Positions 1-15,000 of a stretch of 64,000 nucleotides of DNA are shown here, piece by piece (the stretch's first letter is position 1; the number at the start of each line of letters is the position of its first letter). Below the pieces are notes generated by a model. It did no database searches, was not told where the DNA came from, and saw only the letters and a list, made by a program, of their open reading frames with translations. The position numbers and the translations under genes are program-made. The stretch comes from Actimicrobium sp. CCC2.4 (GTDB taxonomy: Bacteria; Pseudomonadota; Gammaproteobacteria; Burkholderiales; Burkholderiaceae_D): contig NZ_CP133777.1 of the NCBI RefSeq assembly GCF_034347385.1, positions 2,604,001-2,668,000 of the forward strand, given 5' to 3'.

Positions 1-3000
1 GCGACCGTGATGTTATTGACCTGGGCCAGCGTGGCGGTCGAATCCACAAAGTTGATCGGAATGGCGCTACCGGCAAAGGTATCGGTGCGGGCGTTGAGCG
101 TGTACTGGTCGCGGTCAAACGTGATGCTGGTGCCGGCCGAAATATTGAGGTTGCCATCGGCATGCACGACGGCATTGGCATCGATCAGGATCTCGTTGAC
201 GGGCCGGATATCGACCACGGTCTTGGCGACTGCGACGGTGGCGACACCGTAGGTTTCGGCCGAGACAGTGGCCGAGCCGGTGCCCTGCCCGCGTGCCGAC
301 AGATTGACCGTGCCCACGCCGGTCAGCGCTGCGCCCTGGCCGATATGGACCCGCGCGACATCGCTGAGCGTCCTGATGGTCGAGAACGCGCCGGCACCGG
401 CCAGCGCGCCGCCGGTGGTCAGCGAGACCTTGTCGTAGACGACCAGATCATTGAGCGCGGCAAGATGCAAATCGCCGGCGGTCGCAGCCAGTCCGCGCAC
501 GTTGAGCAGCGCATTGGCACCGACATTGACGACGGTATTGAGCGTCATCAGCACGCTGCTGGTAGCCCCTGCCGCTGACGCCAGACCACCGGTGACGCCG
601 ATGATATTGGCGCTTTGCTGATAGGCCTTGAGGACATGGCTGGTCGCATCGATGGCGATCTCTTTGGCATGCACGATGACATTGGCGCCGACACCGGCCG
701 TGGTGCTGGCAGTAACGACATGATTGGCCACCGCACCGGCACCGGCAATGACGCCGCCGGCGATGGCTTTCTGGTTGCTGTTGAACGCGGCCATGTGATC
801 GGCCGACATGGTCAGTTTGCCGGTGCCGTCGAGGATGCCGATGGCGCTCCAGTACCTGGTATTGCTGAAATCTTCGGTAGCCAGATTGATCGCGGCGGTG
901 GCTGACCGGCCCGGACCGACCCGCACCCAGCGCGTGGTGTCGGTGTAATCCTGGGTCGCCAGGCTGACGCCGGCGGTTTGCCACAGGCTGGTGTCGCTGT
1001 AGACGGCGGCACTCAGATCGACCCCTCTGACGGACGCGCCGATGTATTTGTAGGACTTCGGCGTGATACCTGTTTTGACCGAGACCGTGTCACCGGCATT
1101 GAGCGTGTCGACTATCTGCGTTGACGCGTAACCGGCCCCGACCGGACCGACATAGCGATAGCGCGCACCGATCTCGCCGGCACCGGCACCGGCAAAGCCG
1201 ATGAAGACGTCGACAGTGGTACCGGTTTGCGGCGTCTGGATGCCGCTGTTGGTGGTGTAGGTGGCAGCGGCATCGGTACCGAGATACTGATAGCGGGTGC
1301 CGATATCGCCACCGCCCGTGTGGGCCGGATCGACATCGACGGTCTGATCGCGACGGACTTCCTGCAAGCCGTCGCCGGTGCCGAAAGTGGCGTGCGAGCT
1401 CGACACCAGAATCGGTAACTGGTTGTCGGCACCCAGCACGATGCGGCGACTATTCGCGCCGTCATGGATGGTCGCGCTGGTCGTGCTGATGTTGTCGGTG
1501 TCGGCACGCGCACCGGCACCGGCCAGCACGCCGCCACTACCGGCCACCGTATTGGCGACGTTGTTGTCATTACCCAGCGCGGTGATCCGCAAGCTGGCAC
1601 CGGCAAGGCTGACGCCGCTGCCCAGGTACGCGGTCGTGACGGTATTTGATTCGGCTTTGCTGCCGGCACTGCCGGCAGCAATCAGGCCACCGACGGCGCT
1701 GAGCGCCTCGGCGTTTTGCTGCGACCGGCTGTTGGCCGTGACGCTGGTGGCACCACGGATGACCAGCGTGGCGTTGTCGGCGACGTAACTGCTGACGCTC
1801 GATGGACGTAGGCTGTTGCCATTGCCGGCATGGGAATAGGTCGACGCAACGCCGATCAGCGCACCGCTTGATGCTCTGGCATAGGCCTTGGCAGAATCAT
1901 CGCTGCCGGCTAACAATTGCGCGGCGCTGACCGTCAGCGTGCCGGTCGTGATGCTGCCGCCGGCATGGGCCGTGACGGTTGGGGCGACGCTGGCATCGGC
2001 CGACGAGATACCGACGGCGATACCGCCGACGGCAATCCCGAAGGCATTGGCGATCGCCTTGGGCGTGGCACTGGCCGTGACCGTGACCGCGTTGCTGGTG
2101 ACGATGCTGTGCAGCGCGGACCCGGCGGCGGCATCGACGACCGAGCCGACCGTGGCGTTGGCAACTGCGCCGCCGGCAGCCAGTAAGCCCCCGGCCGCAG
2201 AGTAGGCACTGGCAGTGGCCTTGTCACTGGCATGCGCCGTGACGATCAGGTCCTGCGCACCAGTGATATTGCCGTCGACATGCGCGCTGACTGCGCTGGC
2301 GGCGCTGGCGTTGGCAGTGCTCACGCCGATCGACACCAGGCCGCCGGCCACGCCGACCGTCTTGCTTTCAGCGGAACCGGTCGCCGTGGCTGACAACGTG
2401 ATCTTGCCCTTGGCCGATAGGATGGCGGCGCTGCCGACGCGCACTTCCAGCGTCGGCCTGACGGTCGAGGTGGCGCTCGCGCCCGCACCGGCACCGCCGA
2501 TGGCGACGGCCACTGCCGTGGCGATGGCCTCGGTGAAAACGGTATCGCTGGCAGTACTGGCAAGGTCGATGGCGCCATTGGTCGAGCTCACTGTGGCACT
2601 GTCGATCGTCGCACTCACGCTGCTGGAGACCGTGTTGCTGGACAGCGAGACGCCGATCGAGGCACCGCCAACCGAGCCGGCGAGCGCACCGGCACCCACA
2701 CGCGCCGTGATGCTGGCGGCTTCATTGGCGCTCAACGCAATCCGGCCATCTGCCGTGGCGCTGCCGCCCCGTATGAAACTGGCGATGGTGCTGTGGACGG
2801 TATTGAACGAATTGGCACCGGCACCGGCGAACGAAGCACCGTCGGCACCGGCTGCGATGGACACTGCAGCGGCCACGGAGAGGGCCACGATCTCGGCCGA
2901 GGCACTGGTCGACAGCCCAATCTCGCCGGCCGAACTCAGCACCGCATTGTCACTGTACGCGCGCACGGTGTTGCCGATATCGTTCTTGGCGATGGCCACG

Positions 3001-6000
3001 CCGATAGACATGGCCTTGGCGTCGGCACCACTGGCAATCGAGACCGCCGCGGCGATGGTCTTGGCATGGATGCTGCCGGCATCGGTGGCACCCAGACTGA
3101 TCTTGCCGCTGCCACTGGTGGTGATGACCGAGCCGCCACTGACGAAGGCTTCGACCGTATTGGTCAGTGTGCCGGTGGCCGAGCCGCCGGCACCCGCCGC
3201 CGCCGTGCCACTGCCACCGGCTGCAATAGCGATCGCACCACCGAACGACAGCGTATCGATGCTGGCTGTTTCGCTGGCAGCGAGAACGATATCGTGGTTT
3301 TGCGCAGTCGCGGTCGATGCGGTGATGCTGGCACGGACCGTGTTGCCGATGGTGTTGGTGGCCGTCGCGAAACCGATCGCGCCGGCTGCGGCGACCCCGC
3401 CACCGGCGATACTGATGGCGACGCCACCCGCATTGGACAGGATAGTCGAGGTATCGGTGGCGGTCAGGGTCAGGGTGCCGCCATTGGCGCGCACGCCTTT
3501 GCCGCCAGCGCTGCTGTTACTGATCGTTGCCAGGACCTGGTTGCCGATCGTGTTCCCGGAAGTCGCGCCTGCTGCTGCGACGGCACCGGCGACCACGCCA
3601 GCTCCGACGGCCAATGCACCGCCAAGGCTGAAGCTCTGGATGGTCGCGTTTTCGGTGGCTGTCAGACTGACTGCGCCACTCGAGATGACGGTCGCCGCAT
3701 CGATCTTCGCCTCAACGAGATCGTGGATCGTATTTTCGGCAATCGCCACACCCAGCGATACGGCACCACCGACCATGCCGGCACCGAGCGCCAGACTGAC
3801 ACCGCCGGCATCAGCCTTGATGGCAGCGCTGTCGGTTGCAGACAGCACGACGCCGCCACTGACCATGGTGCTGACAATGCTGCCATTGCCGATCACGGCG
3901 CTGACGCTGTTGCCGATCGTGTTGCCGGAGTAAGCACCGGCGGCGCCGATACTCACACCGCCACCGCCACCCGCCGCACCCGCCAACGCGCCGCCTATCG
4001 ACAGCGCCTTGATGACAGCAGTTTCATCGGCACTGACAGTGATGGCGCCTCTGGTGGCCGTCACGCTGGCGCTGTCGATGCTTGCCAGCACGGTGTCGGC
4101 AATGTCATTGATCGCGACCGAAACGCCGATCGAGGCGGCCACGCCATCACCGGCCACCACGGCCAATGCCAGCGCCCCGGCACCGGCCAGGATTTTCGCG
4201 TTATCGGTAGCCACCAGCTCGATCGCACCCGAGGCCTCGATACCCCTGCCGTTGGCGGCAAGGCTGTTGCGGATGCTGGCCGAGACATTGTTCTTGACGG
4301 TATTGCCGGAGCCGGAACCCGCAAACGAGCCGCTCAGACCCGAGCCGCCCGAGCCGACGCTGAGCGCCACGCCGATGGTCAGCGCTTCGATGACGGCCTG
4401 TTCATTGGCGCTCAATTTCACACCGCCGGCCGAGGTGACCTTGGCGTTGTCGATGCTGGTAGTGGTGGTATTTTCAATCTCGTTAGACGCGACTGAGACA
4501 CCGGCGGCCAGCGCCGGTCCGCTCTTGGCCAGCGCGATGCCGATACCACCGGCCAGCACGCGGATCGTGGCGTCATCGCTGGCATGCAGATAAACACTGT
4601 CGGCGGCGGTGCCGGTCGTGCTGATCGCACTGGCATTGAGGATACGGGCGTCGGTGGTATTGCGGATGCGATTGATCGAGATGGCGCCACCGAGCGCGAA
4701 GTTGCCCGAACCGGCACCGGCGACGGTGATGTTATTGATCTGGGCGTTGTAAGTCGCGCCGACGTCGACGGTGCCGGCGCTGATGCTGCCGGTGACGTTC
4801 TCGATCGAGGCGCGCACCACGTTGTTGGTGCGGGAAGTCGGATCGTTGGGGTCACCGCCCAGATAGTTGTACGACACCGACGCACCGATCGCGCCGGATG
4901 CAGCGGACGCACCGATGCCCGAAATCGCAATCGCACCGGCCAGCGAACTGATGGTCGAATGGTCTGATGCGGTTACGCCGAGTTTGCCGGCCGCATTGAT
5001 GCCATTGAGTGCGCCGATGTTGGATACTTTTGCAGTGACGCTGTTGCGGATGAAGTTCAAGGCGACCGAACCGGCACCGGCCACCGCGCCGGCACCGGCA
5101 CCGCTGACCGCCATCGCGGCAATCTGCACGTCCAGTCCGGCAGGCAGGCTGGTCGGCTTGGCAAAAGTGGCGTCGACCGTGATGTCGCCGGTCGTGGTGC
5201 GCACGACAGAACTGTCGATCAGGGCGCTGATGGTGTCCTGCACGCTATTGACGGCAAACGCAAAACCAACCGCAAAACTGCCGCCGAAGCTGGCGCTGAT
5301 ATTGCCGGCCAGCGTGGCAATCGAGGCGGTGTCTTTGGCCAGGACAGCGACATCGCTGCCGGCGACGACGGTCGAGCCGGAGACGATGCCGGCATCGATA
5401 CGGTTGCCGATCAGGTTGACTGCAAACGAGCCGCTGAGCGCAGCACTGTCGCCCGAGATTGCGCCACCAATAACGACGTTGATGATGCGGGCCGCTTCTT
5501 CGGCGCTGACAATGACATCGCCGGAGAGCGCGCTGACCTTGGCCGCCGTGATGTTGGCGGAGATGAGGTTGGCGATGTCGTTGACGCCAAGCGAAGCACC
5601 TACCGCCGCGCCGCTGAACGAAATGCCCAATGCGCCTGTGCCCGAGTTGACTTGCGAGACATCGTGCGCCATCACGCGCACGTCGCCGGTCGTCGCGACG
5701 ACTTCATGCAAGGCACCGGTATTGCTGATGTAAGCGCTGATGTTCATGCGCACGTAATTGAGCGTCACGGCACCCGCGCCGGAGGCCTTCGCACCGCCAG
5801 CGCCTGCCAGCGTGACGCTGGTAATTTGCGTACCGACCGACGACGGCAGCGCCAGGTTCACGCCGCCCGCATTGATGGCGCTTTTCTTGATGACCAGGCG
5901 ATGGTCAAATCCGCTGCCTGCCGAGGTCAGGAAAATGGCCTTGGCCGTGGTGGCCATTGCATCGGCATAGCTTGACGCCAGACGTACATGGTTGGCATCG

Positions 6001-9000
6001 ACATTGATGACGAAATAAGTCGCGCCATCGATCAGCCCGCCAATGGCGGCATTGCCGGTCGCGCCCGTGCGATAGACCAGTGCGTCGCCGCTGTGCAGGC
6101 CATGCGCAGTCAGCAGGACCGTGTCGCCCAGTGCCTCGGCCAGTTTCACGGCAGATGCGTTAAAGATTTTTGCCTGTGCGCCAAGGTTGGCTGTTTGCTT
6201 GAAGTCGACGCCGACGATGCCGTTGCTGGTCAGCGTAATGGCTGTCCCCGCCGTGGCATCCGCCGCGGTGGCAGCGAGCTTGATGGTGCTGGCATCGACG
6301 CGAATGACATAAAACTGCGCGCGCGGATCGCTACCGAGTCCTCCGGGACGTTGCCCTGCCGTGACGCTGTAAGTGATCAGGTCCCCGGTGTTATAGCCGT
6401 GTGCGTTCTTGAAGTGAATGCTGCTGGTGGCGGTGTCCACGTTATCGACCGCAGCGGCCGGACCAGCGACGGTGACTGTCTGGTTGAACTTACTATTGGC
6501 GGTGCCGTCGCTGGTCAGCGTAATGGCTGTCCCCGCCGTGGGTGTCCACGCCTTGGCATCAGCGAAGGTGGCAGCGAGCATGATGGTGCTGGCATCGACA
6601 CGAATGACATAAAACTGTGCGAGCGGATCGCTACCGAGTCCTCCGGGACGTTCCCCTTCCGTGACGTCGTAGGTGACCAGGTCCCCGGTGTTGTAGCCGT
6701 GTTCGTTCTTGAAGTGAATGCTGCTGGTGGCGATGTCCACGTTATCGACCGCGGCGGCCTTGCCAGCGACGGTGGCGGTGAGGGAATGATCTGCGCCGCT
6801 GTCCTTCGCGCTCAGCGCGATGGCGTTCCCGCCCAGTGCATCGGCGTGCGTGGCGGCGAGCTTGAGGGTGGTGGCATCGATGCGGATGACATAAAACTTC
6901 GTCAGCGCGTTGCTGCCAAGTCCGCCAAGCCGTGTGCCGGTACCGGCGCTGTAAGTGACCTCGTCGCCGGTATTGTAGCCATGCGCACTACCAAACTTGA
7001 TGGTGCTGGCGGTGGTGTTCACGTCCGTGGCTGGCGCGATGGTCTTGATGCCGTCCACCAGCGGATTCGATTCCAGCGTGGCCGATGGATCATCGAAACC
7101 CGCCAGCACCAGCACGCTGCCGTCGGCTTTCACGGTCGACGCGTCAATGTAGGCCACGACGCTGGCCGGGATGACCAGCGTCAAGCCCGCTATCGAGACC
7201 GACTTGCTGCCTGCGGCTGCGGTTGCAGGCGCATCGGCCAGGCTGATCCGGTTCGGATCGGCGGCGTTACTCACCGCACCGACGTAGTTATAAGCGACCA
7301 TCGCGCCGATGGCCGATCCTTGTCCCGATGCCGCTATCGACAGGGCTGCCGAGTACAAGGTGGCGGCCTCGCTGGCCGTCACGGTGACGTCGCCGTTGGC
7401 CGTGACGATGGCTTGATTGCTGATATGGGCATCGACGGCGTCGGCAATCGAATTGATCGAAAAGCCGCCGGCGCCGGCCGTGCCGCTGGCACCACTGCCA
7501 GCGATACCGACGCCGATCAGCAGTGCCGTCGAACGGGCCAGCAGGGTCACCGATGCGTCACTGTCGACAATGGCGTTGTTGATATAAGCCGTAATCCCGT
7601 TGCTGACACGGTTCCAGCCGAGCGACAGGCCGAGCGCGCCGCCTTGCAGCGAGACGCCCACACCACCCACCACTGAAACGATCGTCGACTTGTCGAGCGC
7701 ATCGAGGGCGATGAGGCCGTTGGCGTGAATATTGGATCCGCTGCTGATGTGGGCATCCGTCGCATTGGTGATGATGTTCGCGCCAAAGGATGCGGAAGCC
7801 GCCGTGTTGGTGGCACCGGCCAAGGAGGCGGCGATGCCGATGATGCTGGCGTTTTCATGGGCAGTGACGGCCACCGTGCCGCTGGTCACCAGGGCCGAAT
7901 TTTCGATCGACGCTGTGGTGTGATTGCCGACCACATTGACGCTGGCGGCTATTCCGAAAGCGCTGCCGCGACCGAGCGCAAAACCACCGGTGAAAGCAAA
8001 GATATCGGTGCCGTCGGTGGCGGCAACGTCGATGACACCGCTCGACGACGTACCGGTGCTGCTGTTGAGGATGCCGGCCGTGATCTCGTTGCTGACGATG
8101 TTGACGGCCAAGGTACCGCCGAGGGCCACGCCTTTGCCACCCGCACCGCCGGCGGCAATCCCGAGCGAAGCCGCGACCGAAACGATCGTGGCATCCGAAC
8201 CGGCATGTACCGACAGGCCGCCCACCTTGACAAGATGCGCGTCATCAATGGTCGAGGTGATGTCGTTGTCGATCAGCGTAAAGCCGAGTCCGATGCCGTA
8301 ACCACCCTTGCCGCCATAAGCGACCGCGCCGGCCACGCTAACGAGGTCCGCATCATCCCGGGCGTCGAGTTTTATTAAGCCGGCAACGCTGCCGTCCATT
8401 TTATGCACCCAGGTGCGCGTGGTGTTGGTGGTGGCAGTCACGGCGAGCGATCCGGCCACGGCGCTGCCCGTCGCGCCAACCGCCCCGCCGATACCGGCAG
8501 CCAGCGAGACGATCGAACCGCTGCGTTTTGCCTCGAGCGTGACCGTGTTCGCCGACAGGCTGGTGACACCATCAATGAAAGCTTCGGTCGTGCCCTTTGA
8601 AAAATTGAAACCGAACGCGCCGGCGACAGCGGTAGCATCCTTGTCCGGCGTCGAGGTTTTGGCAAACGAGGCCGAGCCGGCCAGCGACGCGATCAGGGTC
8701 GTGTCGAGCGCAGTGAGCTTCAGGTCCTGTACCGTCAGCGTGCCGAGTTGATGCATATAGGCGCTTGCATTGCCGGTCAACAGATTGAGCGTGACCGCGC
8801 CGGATACCGCGGTGCTGCCTTTGGCCTCGGCCGGTTTATCCGGCATGTCAGCGCCGGCGGACACGGCCTTGTCCAGATTGCCGCTGAGTTCCTTCATTGC
8901 GGCACCCCATTGCCCCTGAAATACGATCAGGTTTGCATCCCCTTGCGGTGTGCCATCGGAGCCCCCGGTGCCGCCGGTGCCGCCGGCAGGCGGCTTTTTC

Positions 9001-12000
9001 TCAACCGCCGGTTTGCTCGATGCACTGGCACCGGCGGCAGCAAGGCTGCCGACAAAGCCGATATTTTTAGCAGTGATGTCGACCGATCCGCCGGCGTTAA
9101 AACTGCCGGGCGTACCGACCACGATGGCATCCATGTCGTTGCCGACAAGGGCTTCGGTATGACGGGTCACGACATTGGTGGCCAGCGAAATCCCGACCCC
9201 GGTATTCTCTCCGCTAGCGACCGCGCCGGCGACGGCAAACGCATAGGTTTTGTCGAGTGCGTCGACAGTGACACTGCCAACGACGTCGATGATCGCGCCA
9301 TTATCAATCTGTGCGACGGTGGTGTTGTCCACCAGGTTCACAACCAGTACGCCGTTGCCGGCGGTGGCACCACCGCTGCTGCCGGACGCGCCCAGCACGA
9401 TCGCCATCACGCTAGTGCTGGCGGTCACATCGAGCTTGTCTGCGTACAGCTTGACACTGTCTTCGATCTTGGCGTTGACCGCATTCTGATAAACATAGAA
9501 ACCCGCCGACGCGCCGACCGAGGTACCGCCGCTGGCCGCCTCGACTCCGCCGCCGGGACCGTTGGGGCTCACTTGCAAGTTGAAGGTTTTTTCCTTGTTA
9601 AAATTCAGACCGGGCACACCGGGAACTTTGATATTGCCAACCAGGTTAACTGTTTGCGCGATGCTTTCGGCATGTACCAGGACCTTTTGGTTACCGGTAC
9701 GCTTCAGTGGATCCGAATCCTGGTTCACCTTTGCGCCACTGGCAATGACCGCATTCGCCGTATGGTTCATCACCAGCGTCGTGAACGAGATCGCGCCCGC
9801 CTTGACCTGGCCGGAGGCAGTGGTATTGGTCCAGGTGTCGATCAGGTGATCATTCAGCCCCAGGTTATTGTTGAGGTAGCCACCAATACCCGATATCAGG
9901 TTCTTGGCCGCAGCCGTTGCAGGTTTGCCGAGGTCTTCCCATACGCTTGAATCAGAGAAGTCGGTCGTGCTGAGGTTGGCTCCGCTCAGTGGCTCCACAT
10001 CCTTGAATTTGTAGCGACTGCCAACATCGCCACCGGCGGTATGGCCGGTGACGATGTCGACGGTTTCACCAGTGCCAACGCGAACCGGCGCGGTCGCGTT
10101 GCTCTGGAACGTGGCCGGTGCCTGGTCGGCGCTGAACTGCTTGACCAGTTCGATGCCCCACGCCGATTCTGGAAGGATCTGGCTGTGCGTCAGTGCATTG
10201 ACGCTCAGTTTGCCGATGGCATCGACAGTGGCATCGCCGGCGATACGCGCATCGGTAACGTTGTTGTAGATCCCGATGGAAAACGCCAGCGATAAGCCCA
10301 GGTCGGCCACTTTTTGCGCCGCCTTGGTGGTTTCATTTTTGGTCGATGAGCTGGCAGAGATATCCGGCCGCATCTCGATATTGGCAGTGACATTGATGTC
10401 GCCGCCGGCACTGACGACGGCGTTGTCAGGACTATCCGCGCCGTCGCCGATGCGTGCCGTTACGCTGTTGGTGTTGAGCACGAATGCGATTGCGCCGCCG
10501 ATATCGGACGTGTTCGTGTCCGGCGAATCGATCAGTTTTTTCAGGCCATCGAAACGTTTGAGAAAGTTGATGAAACCACCCTTGGCACCTGCTATGAATG
10601 ACAATTTAGCTGAGACGGCACTCACTGCACTGCCCTTCGCGTCATCGATCAGGTTGCCATTGGCCGGATCGCCAACGGTGCTGCTGGCACCGGTGCCGCT
10701 GAGATATCTGTTGATCCGCAATCCGGGAACGAGGGTGCTGGTGATGACCTCTTGCTTGTGTGTTGCTTTTACTGTGATGGTGCCGTCTGCATTCGCCACC
10801 TTGCTATCTAGCGAGGCATTGGTTTTGGTATTAGAAACATTCACTGCGAACGCCACTGCCAACTTGCCGTCCGGGCCGGCAAATGCCTGCGCCAGCGTCC
10901 GGTTGCGATCAATGGTGTCCGCGACAATCGACAGGTAGCCTCCGCTCGTCAGGGTTGAGGTACTGGTGGCGCTTGCAATCGACTGCGAGTTCTCGATGCT
11001 CACCGCAATAGATACTGCGCGGCCGGTGAAGGTGTCCGGTTTTACCAGCACATTCAATGTGTTGTCAGCCGTCGAGTGCAGACTGATCGAGCCGGTCGCG
11101 CGGATTGTTCCGGCAACGCTGACGATGGCCGTAGTATCAATAATCCCCACCCCGACACCAACCAAGAGCGCCGTCGGGCTAGGGCTGGCAATGTTTTTGG
11201 CGGTCGCTTCGGCCGTGAAATTATGGGCGGTGATGATGCTCGTTGCATCAATCGTGATGCTGGCCCTGGCTGTCGACATCGAAACACCGGCCATCAGCGA
11301 AGCGTTGGACAGTGCGCCCAGTAAGCCATTGGCCGTATCCACCAGCAGCTTATCGAATTCCTTGCTGCCCGAGTTAGGCGAATCGACGTCAAAGCGTATC
11401 GCCGAGGCCGTCGCCAACATGGCGACGTTCCTCCCCGCAATCGTCGAATTGACTATGGTGATATCGGCTGCATTGAAGTCAATATCCGCAAAACCGAGTC
11501 CGGCAGACAGAGCGTTGGTAAGGTCTGCCGCTGTGATGCTGATGTCACCATTTTCGGCAGCGGACTTAACTTTTCCTTCAGCGTCATATTCAACATAGCC
11601 GAGGGCAAGCAGCTTGGCATTAGTGAGATTGATGTGCTCGCCGCGCAGTGTGATGTTGCCTGCAGCTTCGTGAGGCCCGGCAAGGCCGCTGGTATCGATC
11701 GTGTAGCCATTGAGATTGATCGTGTCGTATTCGAATGACACGTTGGTTCCGTTTGCAACGAAGTTACGGTCGAAATTGAGGGTGTCGCCGTTCCCGCCCT
11801 TGAACGTGGTTTCGTTAATATTCGATGGCTGGGTAATGGTGACCCGCGCAAGATCTGCAGCGGTAACAGAGCCGGTCCCGAGCTGGTAAAGCTTGTTGAA
11901 CAACCCGCCACCGTCACTGACCGTGACGCGATCGGTCAGCGCGAGATTGCTGACATCGACGTAAAACACGTCATTACCGGACCCACCCTTGAGCACGTCC

Positions 12001-15000
12001 AGGCCGCCTTCGCTGAACAGCGTGGCGCGACCGGTGAACGCCGAAGCGTCCAGCGTGTTGGCGCTAATACCACCATGCAGGACGGCAATCGTGATGCCGG
12101 TCAGGGTATCGACTTCGACGTCGTTTTGTGTCGAGATGGTCAACTTGCTGTTGGTCAAAACCATGTCAGCGTCGCGCGTCTCCAGCAGCGTGTCGGTGCT
12201 GTCACCGATGATGAAGTCGTCACCACTTCCGCCGGTGAAGGTATCTGCACCGGTCGTGCCGGTCAACCTGTCATTAGCAGCGCCGCCGTCTAGCGTGACA
12301 GCATTGAGGCCGGTCACATTGACATCGTCGGATGCGCCTGAAAAGCCGCTTGCGTCGATCACGTTATTGTCACTGCCGCCCGTCAGGATCGCCCGCTCGA
12401 AGCCGTCGATGGTATCGACCTCGATATCCATGGTCAGGGTGGCCCGGGTCAGGACGATGCTGGTGGCATTTCTTGTTTCGGAGACGGTATCAATGAAACC
12501 GCCGTCGCCACCATGGAGGATGTCGTCGCCGGCACCGCCGGTGAGGATGTCGCTTCCCTCGCCGCCGTCGAGGGTGTCGTTACCGGTGCCGCCTATAAGG
12601 ACGTCGTCACCAGCACCGCCGTTGAGGATAACTGCGTGCCCGAAGCCGGAAGCGTCGATCAGGTTGTTGCTTCTGCCGCCTGTCAGCCTGGCAGACTGGA
12701 TGCTGGTGAGCATTGAGTACGCCACTGCGCCGGTGACGGTTTGCGTGACGGCGACGCTACCGCCCACCAGCGCCGGAGTCGCCGATAGCGCACCGACATC
12801 GATGCCGCCAAGGTTTCCGGTGAACGTGACGATCCACGGACCAGTATCAGCAGGCTTCTTGACCACGACATCGCTGTCGCCGATAGCGGCCAGCCCGGTT
12901 AGTGCGGTGCGTACTTCCAATGCACTGGCATCAAAACGGATCGCCTTCGTGCGTTCGCCGTTCAGGGTCAGGGTGAACGTGCCGTCGGAGACAGTCCCGG
13001 TCAAACTGATGGTCTGGACCGAACTGACACCCTGCCCCATGTCGAGTCGGGTTGCGGTCAGCACCAAACGACTGTCGGATTGTTCGACCAGCGTGTTGAG
13101 CGTGCCGCCGCCGCCGTTGATGCTGTCGATACCACCACCGCCAGTGAGGATGTCGTTACCGGCACCACCCGTCAGGGTGTCGTTGCCAAGACCGCCGATG
13201 AGGGTGCCGCCAAGCGTGCCGCCAATCAGGATGTCGTTACCCGCACCACCATCGAGCGTGACGGTGATGCTGGTCGTCGCTGACGCATCCAGCGTATTGG
13301 CACTCGCACCACCGGTCAGGATGGCCTTGCTGATGCCGGTCAGCGTGTCGGTATCGGCCCCATCGAACAGCGTCGTATTGGTGAGCGTGAAACTGACATC
13401 GCGTGATTCGACCAGCGTATCGATGCCACCGCCGCCAGTGATGATGTCGGCACCCGCGCCGCCTGTAAGCAGGTTATTACCTGCATTGCCGGTGATGCGG
13501 TCGTTGAAAGCCGACCCGATGACGTGGTCGAAGTTACTGATGCTGGTAAAACCGCTGCCCGTACCGAGAGACAGGTCAACCGCGATAGCGCTTGCGTACG
13601 CCGAATAATCGACCGTATCGGCTTGCGTGCCACCGGTGAGGATCTGGAAATTTTCGAAGGCGAAGTAGCCACCGATGTTGCCCTTACCTGCTGCCGTGAT
13701 ACTCCACAGATTATCTTCATCGGCACCGACCAGCGTACTGGTCTTGCCCGTCACAGTTGTGCCGATCACCTTGGTGAGATTGACGACCCCACCCGTCGCC
13801 GTGGCGAAACCGGTGTTCAGATTGACGAGCACGTTGCCGGCATAACCGGCGTAATCGAGCACGTTGCTGCCGCCAACCGTACCGGTGAGGGTACCGGTCA
13901 GCGCGCCGGCAAACGTAAAGGTATTGACGCCGATACCGCCGATGAGATTTTCGATGCCGGTGGCTGACACCGTATTGGCCGTGCCGGAGCCGTAGCTGAC
14001 GGTAACGCTACCGCCGCCGTTGATCGTGAAATGCAAATCCTGTGTGACCAGCGAAAAGTCGAGCGTGTCGGTGCCGGACGAACCGGTGACGGTGTCGTGC
14101 GCAAAATCATCGGCGAACTTATAGCTGTCGTTGCCGCCACCGCCGGTGATCACGTCGTTGGCGAGCGTGCCGATGAGGACATCGTCGCCCGAGGTCCCGG
14201 TCAATGCATCGAGCACGTACGCATACGCATCAAGCCGGATGGTGCTGGTATCGATGGTGCCCGTGGCGTATTCGAGCGTCCAGTCGCCACCGAGCGCGGC
14301 ACTACCGGTCAGGTCGGTCGAGGCGGCCACGTCGGCACCGGTCAGGCGCGCCAGACTTTGCACGAAGTTGATGCCGTAGCTGCCCTGGCCGACATCGCAC
14401 CCGTACAGCAGGATATCGCTGCCGGCGTGCAGCGCCCGGCCCCAGCTGGCGATGGATTGCTGGTACTGGTCGAGGTTGCTGCCATCGAGCTGGGTGCTGC
14501 CAAGTCGCAAGCTGCCGCTACCGCCATGCGACAGGATTTGTACGGCATCGAGACCCTGATCCTTGTAGGCGCCCAGAATGGCGGTGATCTGTTCGACGCC
14601 ATCAAAGCGCGCATCGAGCATGACCAGATCGACATCGCCGCGATGCACCACTTGCAGAGACGGACCTGTGGTGGCTGGCGTTGCCGATGCCGATGCCGAT
14701 GCCGGTTCCTTGGCATTGGCAGCGCCCGGCGCGAGCGCATCGAGCACGCCGTTGATCAGCGTGGCCACATGCGGAATCGCTGCATCGACGATGACCAGCT
14801 GGCTGCCGGCCGGACGCGATTGCAGGTAAGCGGCAAAGTCGGAGACCGCAATCGTGACACCCGGCAGCGCGGCACTGGCATCGGTCAGCGTGGCCTGCAC
14901 CGCGTGCGCGGCCGGCGGGGTTTGCACCGCCATCGACAACACCACCGGTCCGGGCTGGTTGATCAGCAATGGCGCATCCAGCACGGCTTGCTGCACCGGC

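Noticed and set aside
2215-4496. Plus-strand open frames of 572 and 567 codons inside the giant gene
   Set aside because: They are antisense shadows: Ala/Val/Gly/Thr-rich repeats with GC-rich codons rarely give stops on the other strand. The proteins are low-complexity, and the minus-strand frame is open over the whole 15 kb with recognisable domains.
12100-14200. CRISPR or other spaced-repeat array
   Set aside because: The repeated DNA here encodes RTX-like glycine/aspartate repeats in the frame of the giant protein; spacing and repeats are not of CRISPR type.
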